The notes beneath the pieces are model-generated. The model was not told the DNA's origin. It saw nothing but the letters and a program-made list of their open reading frames with translations, and did no database searches. Both the position numbers and the translations under genes were made by a program. From Porogramme epimiltina (Eukaryota; Basidiomycota; Agaricomycetes; Polyporales; Polyporaceae), in NCBI GenBank assembly GCA_900155495.1, contig FTLJ01000616.1, positions 1 through 13,171 on the forward strand: DNA of 13,171 nt, given 5' to 3'. Of this stretch, positions 1 to 9,360 are shown piece by piece (position 1 is the stretch's first letter; every line of letters begins with the position of its first letter).

Positions 1-2050
1 CATGCCATTCCTCCCATGCACCGTCCTCAATGAAGTTTTCCCATCTTGGAAGCAGCTCCTCAGGCCTCAAGGGTCACCATCGGCGTCACTGCACCTATCC
101 TTCCGCCTCCTCCGCCTCCTCCGTCTGCCCCCACGTGTAGGAATGTGGACCGCAGCCGACGATCCTACAGAGAGGCGTCCCTCATGTATTATGCGTCATA
201 GAACCCGCTACCTTCTCTGTGAGTGACGAAAGTCATGTTGGGTTCGTTCTTCCTCTACTCTGCACCTCCGAGACGATGACGTTGATACTATGTCTTCTTG
301 TACGTACACTTATAGGTGAATACCACAGGCTGTACATCCATTGGGCTGTGAACTCTACAAAGGAATGGCACGTCTGCTCTTTGCGCTTGCAGTACTGAGG
401 TTCAAGGTTGCCGCCAGATGTTTTGACGGCAACTCAGTAGGCGGTACGTGCTCTCTATATTGGACTGAACGATACTCTTAATGGAGTTGTGCAGCGCACA
501 TCGTGCTCGGAACATCCCTTCGTTGGACCTCCGCGGTGCGCCTTCGTGTTCTGGATGGCCCTCGTCATCGTCAGTGCCATCCTTGCGTTGACATCGTTCT
601 TCCGCTACTCCGCGTGTGAGCCATCTTCCTACCTCAACGCAGACTCCTTATCATCACTGGCAGTTACTCTTCCGGAACAAGCTGCACTTTCACAGTTGTT
701 TAATTCTTCGACGACCTCGTCTTGAATGAAGGAGAAAGGGCGGAAATTCCTCCAGGCTGGACGTGGATAGTAAAGTGAGGCATGGACAGTTGGTGAGTTC
801 GCATGCATGGTTTCACTGTCGTACTTGCACTAACACCGCTGGTGCGACCAGTGCCGCTTCCATTGTCCCAAGATCTCCTCATCGCCTGCTCGTTCGTCCC
901 GTCAATTGTATCTCGAAATTCAGTCATCACTCCCACACATCGTCGAATTAGGCCGAGAACTTCCAGCTTACACAGCGATATCACCTCAATGGGTTGCACT
1001 CTCCATCTACGAGTAAGCTCCTACCTGCGAAGTAGACTTCACACATCAGGCTCCTTACAGCTCTGTAGGCGCATGATTCCAGCTCCATCGTCCCCAAAAT
1101 CAGCCATGCTTACACATCAGACAACCACTGACGAGGGGTGTGCTTACTTTCATTTGCGCTCTCGAACACCGGGAGAGAGTGATGATGTGACCCACGTCGG
1201 TCGTGACGGGGTTGCGTGACGCACGGAGTTTGGTCATTGTCTAATGGCAGACAGTCATATCCATCACATGCGGCGTCACTGATGCACCTTTGCGAGCGCG
1301 AGCATTGTGTCCTTGTGAGTGTTTACTCCCGTCGGACACGTCGGTCGCGACTCATGATTGTCGTTGAAGGTGCAGAGCGCGACATACGTATCCTGGCGAA
1401 CATGTTTTCTGTTAGATTCGTGGTGCTGACGAGGAATCTCCAGCTCAAGATCAAACCCGTCTTTACGCCCCGCACAGGTAGACGTGCAACCCCTCTGCAA
1501 GTGCTGCCATTGCTGCGTCGCGGATGGATATGCTTAGAGCGCCCCCGTCGTCTCCGCTCCGATTCTGGATAAGGTTCGAGAAACATTATACATACACCCT
1601 CTTCAATGTCCCAAATCTCCTGCACCTCACACACGAGAGATACCGTGGATGGTACGTCGAGCCCGCTCGGACGCTCAAGCGAACTGTTAGCTCATGCCGT
1701 GGCGCCACAGGTCGCACATGATGAGACGGCACAAGGGGCACCGCGGCGCTCGCGATGGAGCAGTCCACTCGAAGAGCGCCGTTTCTTAGGTTCTGTGTAA
1801 GTTGTAACAACGCATATATATTTATTGTCTGCTCTACGTATGCCTTGGGAAGTCTACTCTACGGCCACAGACGTTTGAGGCAACACCCTCAACAACCATT
1901 TCTCTCCAGCGTTCCGCCGGGCATGCCACACCGGCAAACCTCCGCGCACCTGTTGTCCTCGAACCTGGAGTCATCAACACCATCTTCCAAGGATGCAGTG
2001 TACACATCGTGCCTACAAGCTCTCCCGCTCGCTGCGCGCACCTCGCGGCT
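1..2050. other. No resolved gene; possible decayed coding sequence on the minus strand
   Basis: No intact gene is recognised. On the minus strand several stretches read like protein but do not join into one frame. Examples are about 20-1 (ending in W-E-E-W-H and running off the left edge), 400-240, 550-365, 870-635, 1500-1300 and 1560-1460. The 870-635 stretch has an in-frame TAG; the 1560-1460 and 1500-1300 stretches need a frame change to connect. A minus-strand AATAAA (1826-1821) follows a stop at about 1834. These could be a pseudogene or exons of an unrecognised gene. No domain is identified. Confidence 0.25.
103..126. repeat. Short CCGCCTCCT tandem repeat
   Basis: Two exact copies of CCGCCTCCT (103-111, 112-120) are followed by a partial, diverged third (CCGTCT). 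This is a small C/T-rich trinucleotide-like tract with no evident function. Confidence 0.6.
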
Positions 2051-3299
2051 GCCATCCCTCGCTAAGGCCCACCAACAACGGCCCGGTCAGGAGTGTGACG
2101 CAAACGCAGAGGGGGCGGTCGGACGGCCGTCGTGGAGAGCCAGGCGAGAGACGGCGGCACGAGGGTGGTATCTTAGCGCGCGCCGCTGCCCGATTCAGCT
2201 GTGGCGAAGCGTCGTTGGAAGCGCGCGAGGGGGGCATCGCGAGGACTGTGGTCGGTGGTGTGAGAGGCGGACATTGGTCTCAGCCGGGTGCGCGAGGCGC
2301 GCATTGTTCGAGTTACAGCATAGACGGCCGCTAGAGATGGGCTGGGGGGCCGGAGCGGTAGGGGTCTGGATAGTGGAGGATGTGGACGGCCTCGCGAGAG
2401 GGTGGGCGCGCACGCGAGTTGGTCGCGCGACGGGCCAGCACAGTAGAATGCATCGCGCTCCGCAGGCGCGGGGTGCGATGGGGAGCGCCGGGCCTGGAGT
2501 TTTCCTGGTGTACGCTCTCCTACAACGCGCGGAGATCTGAGAGCGACAGACCTTCAAGTTAGGGGCGAGTGCCCAGTGACGCCGCGCGCGCATAGAGGTG
2601 AGCGCGGCGCGCTTAGGTCGCGCGCGCGCCCGAGCGCAACCCTGCCGACTGCATCCGCAACCTCTGCTAAGTAGCAAAGTGACGACCGCGGGGTCGTGGA
2701 TAGCCAGGAAATTGGTTAGTGTGGTAGCGCGCGGGGTGCGACCGCCCTGCACGAGCGCGCGCGCGAAGGTGTACTGGTCGCGCGCAGCCCATGCTCGCGG
2801 GCAGGAGTCGCTCAGAGAGCCCGGCCGTGGCGCTACGCGCGGAGTGGCGCGCGGAGCCCTTACGTTGTCCCTCGTGCGTGCGTATGCGCGATCGGTCCAA
2901 CTGGGAGGGTGCGGCGGGCGGACGCGCTCTGAGGCGGGGTGAGCAGCGCGCCGTTCGTGGCCGCTGCCCTGCACGACCGCGATCCGAGCGCGCGTGAGTC
3001 GGTAGGCAGGGTGCGGCGCGAAATGCGTGCGGCCTTCGGTGGTCGGGCGTGGCGGCCGGTACGCGCGGTGGGCATATGGGAGAGGTACGATGGGCGGGCT
3101 CTGCGCGGGGTGCACATATATGCACTTTAGGAGATGGTGTAGCGAGCTAGAGCGCACAAGGCGGCGCGACGGTGTGGTGGCGCAGATGCTTAGCAGGACG
3201 GCAAGGACTTGGGAGCGGGAAGGGGGGCGGACAGAGCGACCGCCATACAGCGACCGTCTGAAGGCCCGGGGCTGCTTCTCGCGCAGCTGTTGGTGAATG
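2050..3299. other. CpG-rich, gene-less segment
   Basis: The segment is dominated by CG and GCGC strings, including CG runs near 2619-2629 and 2754-2766. Long reading frames exist on both strands but encode arginine/alanine/proline-biased sequence with no motif, and they overlap each other, as expected from a composition that disfavours stop codons. A TATA-containing GTGCACATATATGCAC sits at 3110-3125. I see no gene, RNA or transposon ends. The abundance of intact CpG argues against heavy C-to-T mutation in this stretch. Confidence 0.5.
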
Positions 3300-3327
3300 C
3301 TCAGCACTCAGCACTCAGCACTCAGCA
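3300..3327. repeat. Perfect heptamer tandem repeat (CTCAGCA)x4
   Basis: Four exact, uninterrupted copies of CTCAGCA cover 28 bp. The repeat sits at the right end of the CpG-rich segment, where the base composition becomes less extreme. It is a short minisatellite with no assigned function. Confidence 0.95.
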
Positions 3328-3839
3328 AGGGGCGGAGGGCGTGGAGTAGACAGCAGCATCCAGAGGGCATCCAATTATGAGGGAGCCCACGAGAGCACTC
3401 TGGGGCCCGATGGATCCGCTCGTGGGAGGCGCACGCTGGGTGGCTTATGAACGCGTCCCCGCACATAGCTAGCTGTGCGCGATCGCCCAGCTGCAGGGGC
3501 CAGACCAGGCCCGGGATGACAGGGGGGCATTCTTGGGGAAGCGTCTTGACTAGGGAGAACAGGGGAGCACCAGGGATCCAGTGGGACAGAGGCCGCCGCC
3601 ATGCGGACCGCCGGAGGCGAACACGGTCGACGTCAGGACAGCCTCGCCACGCGCGTGCAGACTGCTGCAGTGGCGAGAGACGGCGGAGACGGCACCGGCG
3701 GGAGAGCTGGCAGAGAAGAGCATGCATGGCACCGAGCGACTGTGGGGCAGCCAAGCAAGGAAGCACGACAGGCCCAACGGGAGCGCCGCGGCAACGCCCA
3801 GAGAGACTGCTCGTCTGCGTCTATAAATGACCCAGAGGC
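3328..3839. other. GC-rich stretch without a recognisable gene
   Basis: Overlapping frames occur on both strands but none has a recognisable motif or a convincing intron structure. A plus-strand TATAAA occurs at 3822-3827, pointing toward the 3' end of the NLR gene, but no downstream plus-strand gene follows. The 13-mer CCGCCATGCGGAC (3596-3608) recurs at 9942-9954 on the far side of the NLR gene. Confidence 0.35.
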
Positions 3840-3999
3840 CTAGGCCCCGCCAGCGCTTGTCAAGTGGCCATGAGCCTGACATGCTCGTCGCTGAACGGCT
3901 CCGGGCGACATGGTCGCTACAAACGTAGAAGGGAAGCGAAGGGGACCGGCTGGCAGTACGGAATATAGGTAAAACAATGATAGCACGGGGAGGAAGACA
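3840..3999 (-). other. 3' flank of the NLR gene
   Basis: This stretch lies just downstream of the TGA at 4002-4000. It contains a T-rich run (TTGTTTTACC) about 25 nt after the stop but no canonical AATAAA within 150 nt. Basidiomycete genes often lack a strict polyadenylation hexamer, so its absence does not argue against the gene being active. Confidence 0.3.
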
Positions 4000-6900
4000 T
4001 CACTGATCGCCTGACGCGTCAACAACAACCAACCGCCCGTCATTCGTCGCAAGCGCTATCCGGTCACCACAAACGTCCCATCCTCCGCGTATTTCGTACA
4101 TACCTTGATTTGGGGTAAACCTGTAGATAGAGGGAAGCCATCGCACACGACGACGCTCCCCATTGGACCCCGCGCGCCAAATCCATCCATCCGCCTCCAC
4201 ATAGTAGCTCGGAAACCGCGACGACTCGGGGATATTGCCGGGATGAGGTGTAGTCTGGGAAGCGTCCTGGGTGGGTGACGAGCTGAGTGGTAGGATTGGG
4301 GTGTATTTTTCATATGTGACGACCGCGCGACCATCCGCAGAGAACGTAATGTGGTCCACCAGACTGTTCGAACCCTCAGTGCGGGCGTTGAACTCGCGTA
4401 GAAGGCAGGGGGCGACCTTATACTCAAGGGAGTCCTGGGAAAAGACCGGTTGGGAGACGGAAATTGGATGGGATGGTGGAGAGATGTCCCATAGAAATGC
4501 CTTGCCGTTGCGACTTGCTCCTACTATGCGCATGTCATCGCAGGAGAACGAGATGTTGCTGATCTCATGGCTATGGACGATTTCCCACAGGAGGCTGCCC
4601 GACGCGAGGTCGCCAAGACGTATAATGGGATATCCACGTTTCGGACGACGATATTCAGCGAATGGAGTGGCCCGATGCACCTTTGTGAATACTTGTGGGT
4701 GTGGCCCGGATCTCGAAATAGGACGATCATCTAAGGATGAGAAGAGGATGATGTCTTTCCTCGACGAGGCCGCGAGGGCCCAGATCTCGCATTTCCCACG
4801 ATAGACATCCGCATCGTGCCCTGTCTTTGCGTCCCAACCGCGGACTGTTCCATCTAGCGAGCCCGAGATGAGCTGCCCCGACCCCGGCACGAACACCGCC
4901 TGCACCACCACGTTCTCGTGTCCAAGAAGAACGGAGGCAGAGCTGCTGTCTTCCCGGTCGTACAGGACGATGGAGTGATCCTCCCGGCCTGAAAGCACGA
5001 GCCGAGACCCGTCAGACGACCACGTCAACGCCACGGTCACAGGAGTGAGAGAAGTGCTATCCGGAAGCTCCATGGTGTCGACGATCTTGGAGGAAGACAC
5101 GTTCCACACCTGCACCGTCCCGTCCTCAAGCGCCACAGCGAGGACGTCCTTGTCGTGTAGCGAGAACGCCACCGCGCACACCGCACTCTCCACCCCGTCC
5201 CTCGTGGCCGCCGCGTCGCCCGAGTCCCCGGGGCGGCTCGCCTGCATCACGGCCGTGTCCCACGTGCGCGCCGTTCTGTCGTGGGAGGAGACGAGGTTTG
5301 CGCCGTCGGGGGAAAATCGCAGGTGGTTGATGAGTTCCCCTCGAATCTGCTCGGATTCTCCGAGCGGCTCGCCGGTGGTGAGGTCCCAAAGACCAATTGA
5401 GGAGTCGGGATAGATGTTGCACCCGACGGCGAGGGAGGAGCCGTGAGGGGAGAAGTCGAGTGCGTAAACGTCGCCCGGCATCTCCAGCCGCCTGAGGGGA
5501 TCGGAATCCGAGGAAGCGTCCGCGGCCCACAGAACGACCGCGTTGCCGCCTCCGGATGCGATGGTTTTGTCGTCTGGAGAAATGGCGACGGCTTTGACCT
5601 GGAAGTCGTGTTGGAGGATGCGAACGCGGGAGGTGTCTGGGAGGGACCAGATTCTGCACGTGTTGTCGTCGCTTCCGGAGAGCAAGAAGGACCCGTCGTG
5701 CGAGAATGCTACAGACCTGACCCAACCAGAATGGCCTTTGAGGGTCGCTTCTGGTTTGAACTCGGCGGAGTCCAAGTTCCACAATTTGACGGCCGTGTCG
5801 TCTGCGGCTGAGGCTGCGTAGCTTCCTTGACGTGAGTAGGTAACGGAGCGGACGTCGCGGAACAAATGAGCCTTATGTGAAGCCAGGCAAACGCCTGCCC
5901 GAGCATCCAATAAGAGAAGTGCCCCACCCTCCAAACCGGCGAGTACATCCTTCCCATCAGGCGAAAACGCTACGCTGAGGACGCCAGTCTCTTGCTTGGA
6001 CGAAAGGAGCTCCGCTCCTGTGCGAGAGTTCCAGAGCCGGATCGTCTGGTCGTCAGACGCAGTAACCACGCGTTCGCCATCCGGAGAATAAGCAGCGCAA
6101 CGAATCCAGCCAGTATGGCCCTCCATGGTGGTGACATGCGCGCTCCAACGAGTTGGGAGCCCATCCGGAATGGTAATCCTGCCATCGAGATCCCGAGTGT
6201 ACACCTCTCGGAGCTTAGAGATTGATGGACAGAATGGAAGGCTGGACGTGTACACGGCTGAAGCGGAGGCACTGATTGCGGTGTAGCAGAGGCGGGTCAT
6301 GCGCTCGCAGTCCCCCAAAAGGTCGACTGTTCCTGTTGGTGCCTTGAGAGACGCGGTCTAGTAGGGGAACGAGAAACAACGGACAACTTAATTTAGTATA
6401 ACGTCGCTGCAATCGAGACCTGACACGTACTGTGAGAGTACGTCGAGCTAGCTGCAGAGCTTCCACCGCGACGTCGGCCTCGCCAATAAGGCTAAGGCCC
6501 TCGAGCCAGTGTAATAAGTGTGTGTCGCAGAATACCTTGATAAGGTCGAGAGTTCCCGTGTCAATCTCGGAATTGTGAAAATGGTGTGCCCAGTGACGCA
6601 AAGCGTATCGAAGATGAGAGGGGAAGTGGGCGCGGACGCGCGTAGTAAGATCGGGAACGTCCCTGTTGAGGGAAGAAATTTGATTCGGGAGGATTTGACA
6701 TATGTTCCGGCGGAGTGCGTGTGTCATTATTTCTAAACAACGCTTCGCAAGGATCCCGTGGTGTTGCCGAGGACGAATCACCAGGTCGGCATTTGTGCCC
6801 CTAGTCGTGTCGAAGAGGAAATCGGGGAATGAGGGATGGATGATCTGTATGACCCCGTTGCTGGACTGCGGGAGAGACACGACGGAGTGGAGCAACGACA

Positions 6901-8940
6901 GATTGTGCTCTATTGTTCCAGCGCGCACTCCGAGGAAGGAGTCTAGAGCAGAGGGCGACAACTGGTCCTGCAAGAGTACAACAGACCCTACAACAAACCC
7001 CAGTTCTACCACCTTCTCGGGATCCGCATCTTTGATCACGCCTTCAAAGACTTCATCGTAGAGCGCGTAGAGATACCCCAACGGTGAGCCCTTGCGGACC
7101 TCTAGTGCCTTGAAAATAATAGCCAGCCGCATACGGGGGCCGCCCCCCTTCACATCAGCGATGAACTCGAGGGCGGTCGAGAGGAAGATGAAAAGTCCGT
7201 GGGCAAGGAAGACAAGCTGTTTCTTCTCTGCGTCAGTCGGCCATGACTCCTCCTCGGAGTATTGCTCCCTGACCGTCTTGAGACGCTCTTCTACATAGAT
7301 AGCCATGTCTTTCTCCACGATATCGGGGGGAACCTCGTTGAGAGGGAAGGGGTGGGTATTTGCAAGGAGGGATTTTTGACGAAACCCCCTCACGATTCGC
7401 GAGTCAGGCCGACTAGTGATCAAGAACTTGAGGGGGGCAATGTCTGCGACGAATTGCGACAGCGCAACGAGAATGATTGATACCGCTGCCTCATCGTGAC
7501 ACTCGTCGAGCGCGTCGATGATCACTACTGGTGGAAGAGAAGGGACGTCTTTCATCGCCCTCATTGGTTCAACGATGAGCTTCTCAAGCTGATAGGATGG
7601 GTCGGAACGGTAGATGTCGGGATTAGTGGAGAGCGCCTTGATGACTTCCTTGGCGAACGCGACATTTAACATGGAAAGTTGATGAGCAATTGTCGGGAAG
7701 ATTCGATGTATCTCGCCGCGGCCGCCAGCACGCGAGCAGAAGAAACTTGCACCGAGGCGGCTGGTCCGGTCGCACCATGTTGCGATAGTATGGGCGATGG
7801 TCGTCTTCCCCGACCCGGCGAGGCCCTCGAGCCACACAGTCAACGAGTCCTCGGGGATGTCGGATACTGATGAGGGAGCATCTCCGGGTTGTTTCAGTTC
7901 AGGGTCAATCCAGAACCGTATTGACCGCAGAACCTCCTTCCTCGTGGACGGGGTGCACTCGACTCGGCCGCTCTTGCTATCGTTATACCGAGCATCGCTG
8001 ACGTGGTTGAGGTTCCTGAGTATCTCGAGTTCTGGGACATGTCATCAGTAATCATTGGAGGAAGCCGACGAGAGACATGCCTTTATAGTGTATTTGTAGA
8101 TCCAGCTTAGTATCTATCCTCTGATCCAAAAGTGAATTAGTCGTTGGTTGAGGGAAAATATCACAAGGAAGAACATACTTCGACAGCGATCCAGATAGAG
8201 AGAACCGCTTCAGTCTAGCAACAGGGTCAAGCGTCAGATCAACGCGGAGAACTTCACAGCCTGACAATGCAACGTACCTTGAGACGACCCACAAGCGAAG
8301 ACAACTTCTGGATCTCTCCTTCGAGTTCCTCAGCAACACCATCCACCCGTAATACTTGCTTGGCCTTCTTCACAAACCCAGGGTCGTCCAGCTTTTTTAC
8401 GGTAGTAGCGATCTGTTGTATATCCCTTCAATAACAAGACGATCTTTTAGTCAAGAGAGCATTGCAGAAAGGATGAACGTACTTTTCGAAGCGGTCGAGG
8501 GTCCGTAGGAGTTCCGCGGACTTGTTCGGGGACTCCGCAAGCTTTCGAATCATCGCCACCAGTGGGTCCACACGCTCCTTGAACGTCCGGATAGTGTCCA
8601 TATTGGATTTATGTTTCTGTTGGGGACCGTCATGAGCCGATCATCGACACTGAAGAGTACTTAGACCGGTGCCTACGTTGTATATTTCAATCGAAGCGAC
8701 AACCGCTCCCAATGCAGCTTGAAGGGGTGGCAGCGGGGCCGAGGCCTCCTTCGCAATCTTGAGCACGCTCAACAGGGCTCCCATAGCGATCTTTATGGTA
8801 TCCGACGAGCCGCCGGCAGGAGAATCGAGGGAGGTACCATCTTGTTGTGTACCGGGCGGTGTCCCTCCCAATTGCGACTCGGGAGTTGACACGCGCCCAC
8901 GACGATTCCCCTTCTTCGTGATTTTCTTCCATATTTTCAT
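4000..8940 (-). CDS. NACHT-WD40 NLR-like (STAND) receptor, 7 exons, 1526 aa
   Basis: Predicted intracellular receptor of the fungal NLR-like class. Exons by descending coordinate: 8940-8677, 8616-8483, 8425-8278, 8214-8179, 8120-8081, 8031-6431, 6357-4000; together 4581 nt, in frame. The ATG at 8940 has G at -3 and an in-frame TAA 24 nt upstream. Residues 1-16 are basic; about 47-207 are helical and resemble the HeLo/MLKL-type N-terminal domains of basidiomycete NLRs (inference). A CTPSTR motif (233-238) precedes the NACHT domain. Walker A is GLAGSGKT (277-284), Walker B VIIDALDE (377-384), and FLITSRPD (410-417) is the sensor-like strand. HPSFPDFL (606-613) and LRYALRHWAHH (681-691) are typical of the post-NACHT helical region. 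From about residue 819 to the end lie roughly 12 WD40 repeats, e.g. GHTGWIRCAAYSPDG and GHSGWVRSVAFSHDG. All key NTPase residues are present and no frameshift is seen. Known for the family: roles in non-self recognition and programmed cell death. The ligand is unknown. Domain call is strong; exact N-terminal exon borders are slightly less certain. Confidence 0.93.
6358..6430 (-). other. Intron 6 of the NLR gene, between NACHT and WD40 regions (73 nt)
   Basis: The donor is ACA|GTACGT and the acceptor CTACTAG|ACC, phase 0, with a TATACTAAAT branch-like site. Splicing joins the NACHT-side exon to the frame running through the WD40 repeats. The intron has no stop in the reading frame entering it. 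If retained, the frame runs on to a stop near 6215, giving 812 residues and no WD40 region. The other four introns, all GT-AG, are 8617-8676 (60 nt), 8426-8482 (57 nt), 8215-8277 (63 nt) and 8121-8178 (58 nt). Confidence 0.88.
8032..8080 (-). other. Intron 5 of the NLR gene, GC-AG type (49 nt)
   Basis: The donor reads AAAG|GCATGT and the acceptor CCCAG|AACTCGAG. A GC donor here is the only choice that keeps the frame (AAA, then G+AA). The nearby GT at 8076 would shift out of frame and lose the family-typical stretch before CTPSTR. A branch-site-like TACTGATGAC lies near the 3' end. The intron falls between the helical N-terminal domain and the NACHT module. Unspliced, translation stops after nine further codons. 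Confidence 0.8.
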
Positions 8941-9360
8941 GCCTGATACGAGCCTGGATGATTACTGAAGGGTGGGAAGAGGGTTGGTGAGAGCGGGAAG
9001 GGAGGGGATACGTTGCAGAAGCGAGGTCAGCGGAGGTGTGTTCAACGGTGTATAAGGTTTGTTGATATCGCTTGCGGGGGTGCGTGGTGGCCTTGTACAC
9101 GCGGTCTCGTGCAGGATGGACACGGGACGTATGGGCGTTTGTGTGAAGGACCGCAGGCGCTATGAACAAGGTCGCGCTATCGAAGTGCGGAAGAAGTGCG
9201 GGAGAAGGCGCTGCCTGGGAAACAGAGGGCGAAATCGTGCGTCCGCATGTTTGCCTGATGCAAGAAGTGCGCGCTCCGTGCATGCACTCGTACACGATCC
9301 CGGACGGCTCGCTGCGTGGATATGGGTTCAAATAGTGTCATTTCCAAAGATGTAGACGCT
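8941..9360 (-). promoter_or_regulatory. Putative promoter and 5' leader of the NLR gene
   Basis: Read on the minus strand, a C/T-rich tract occupies about 9007-8967, just upstream of the ATG at 8940, as is common in fungal leaders. A weak TATA-like TTATACAC lies at 9055-9048, about 110 bp before the start codon. The octamer CGCACTTC occurs three times further upstream. No gene is seen in this stretch on either strand. The transcription start is not known. Confidence 0.5.
9182..9271 (-). promoter_or_regulatory. Three copies of octamer CGCACTTC upstream of the NLR gene
   Basis: Exact CGCACTTC (minus strand) occurs at 9182-9189, 9193-9200 and 9264-9271, all in the same orientation, 240-330 bp upstream of the start codon. 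The two nearest copies are 11 bp apart, about one helical turn. Repetition and position suggest a binding site for a transcription factor; no factor is assigned. Confidence 0.35.

Noticed and set aside
489..725. Plus-strand 78-codon frame with a hydrophobic stretch like a membrane segment
   Set aside because: It has no ATG in a good context and no conserved feature, and it overlaps more convincing protein-like sequence on the other strand.
1755..2540. Plus-strand open frame of 261 codons
   Set aside because: It crosses from AT-richer into CpG-rich DNA with a change of amino-acid bias and has no domain; best explained by composition.
3110..3125. Short palindrome GTGCACATATATGCAC
   Set aside because: Only 5-bp arms around an AT core; too short to separate from chance.
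2195..3307. Minus-strand open frame of 370 codons
   Set aside because: It is arginine/alanine/proline-rich with no motif, lies wholly in the CpG-rich segment where stops are rare, and overlaps other long frames.
5126..5782. Second minus-strand frame of 218 codons inside the receptor gene
   Set aside because: It is an arginine-rich out-of-frame shadow of the WD40-coding exon.
9321..9332. GGGTTCAAATAG, resembling a tRNA B box
   Set aside because: The trailing CC is missing and no A box or cloverleaf could be built around it; no tRNA gene was found in the window.
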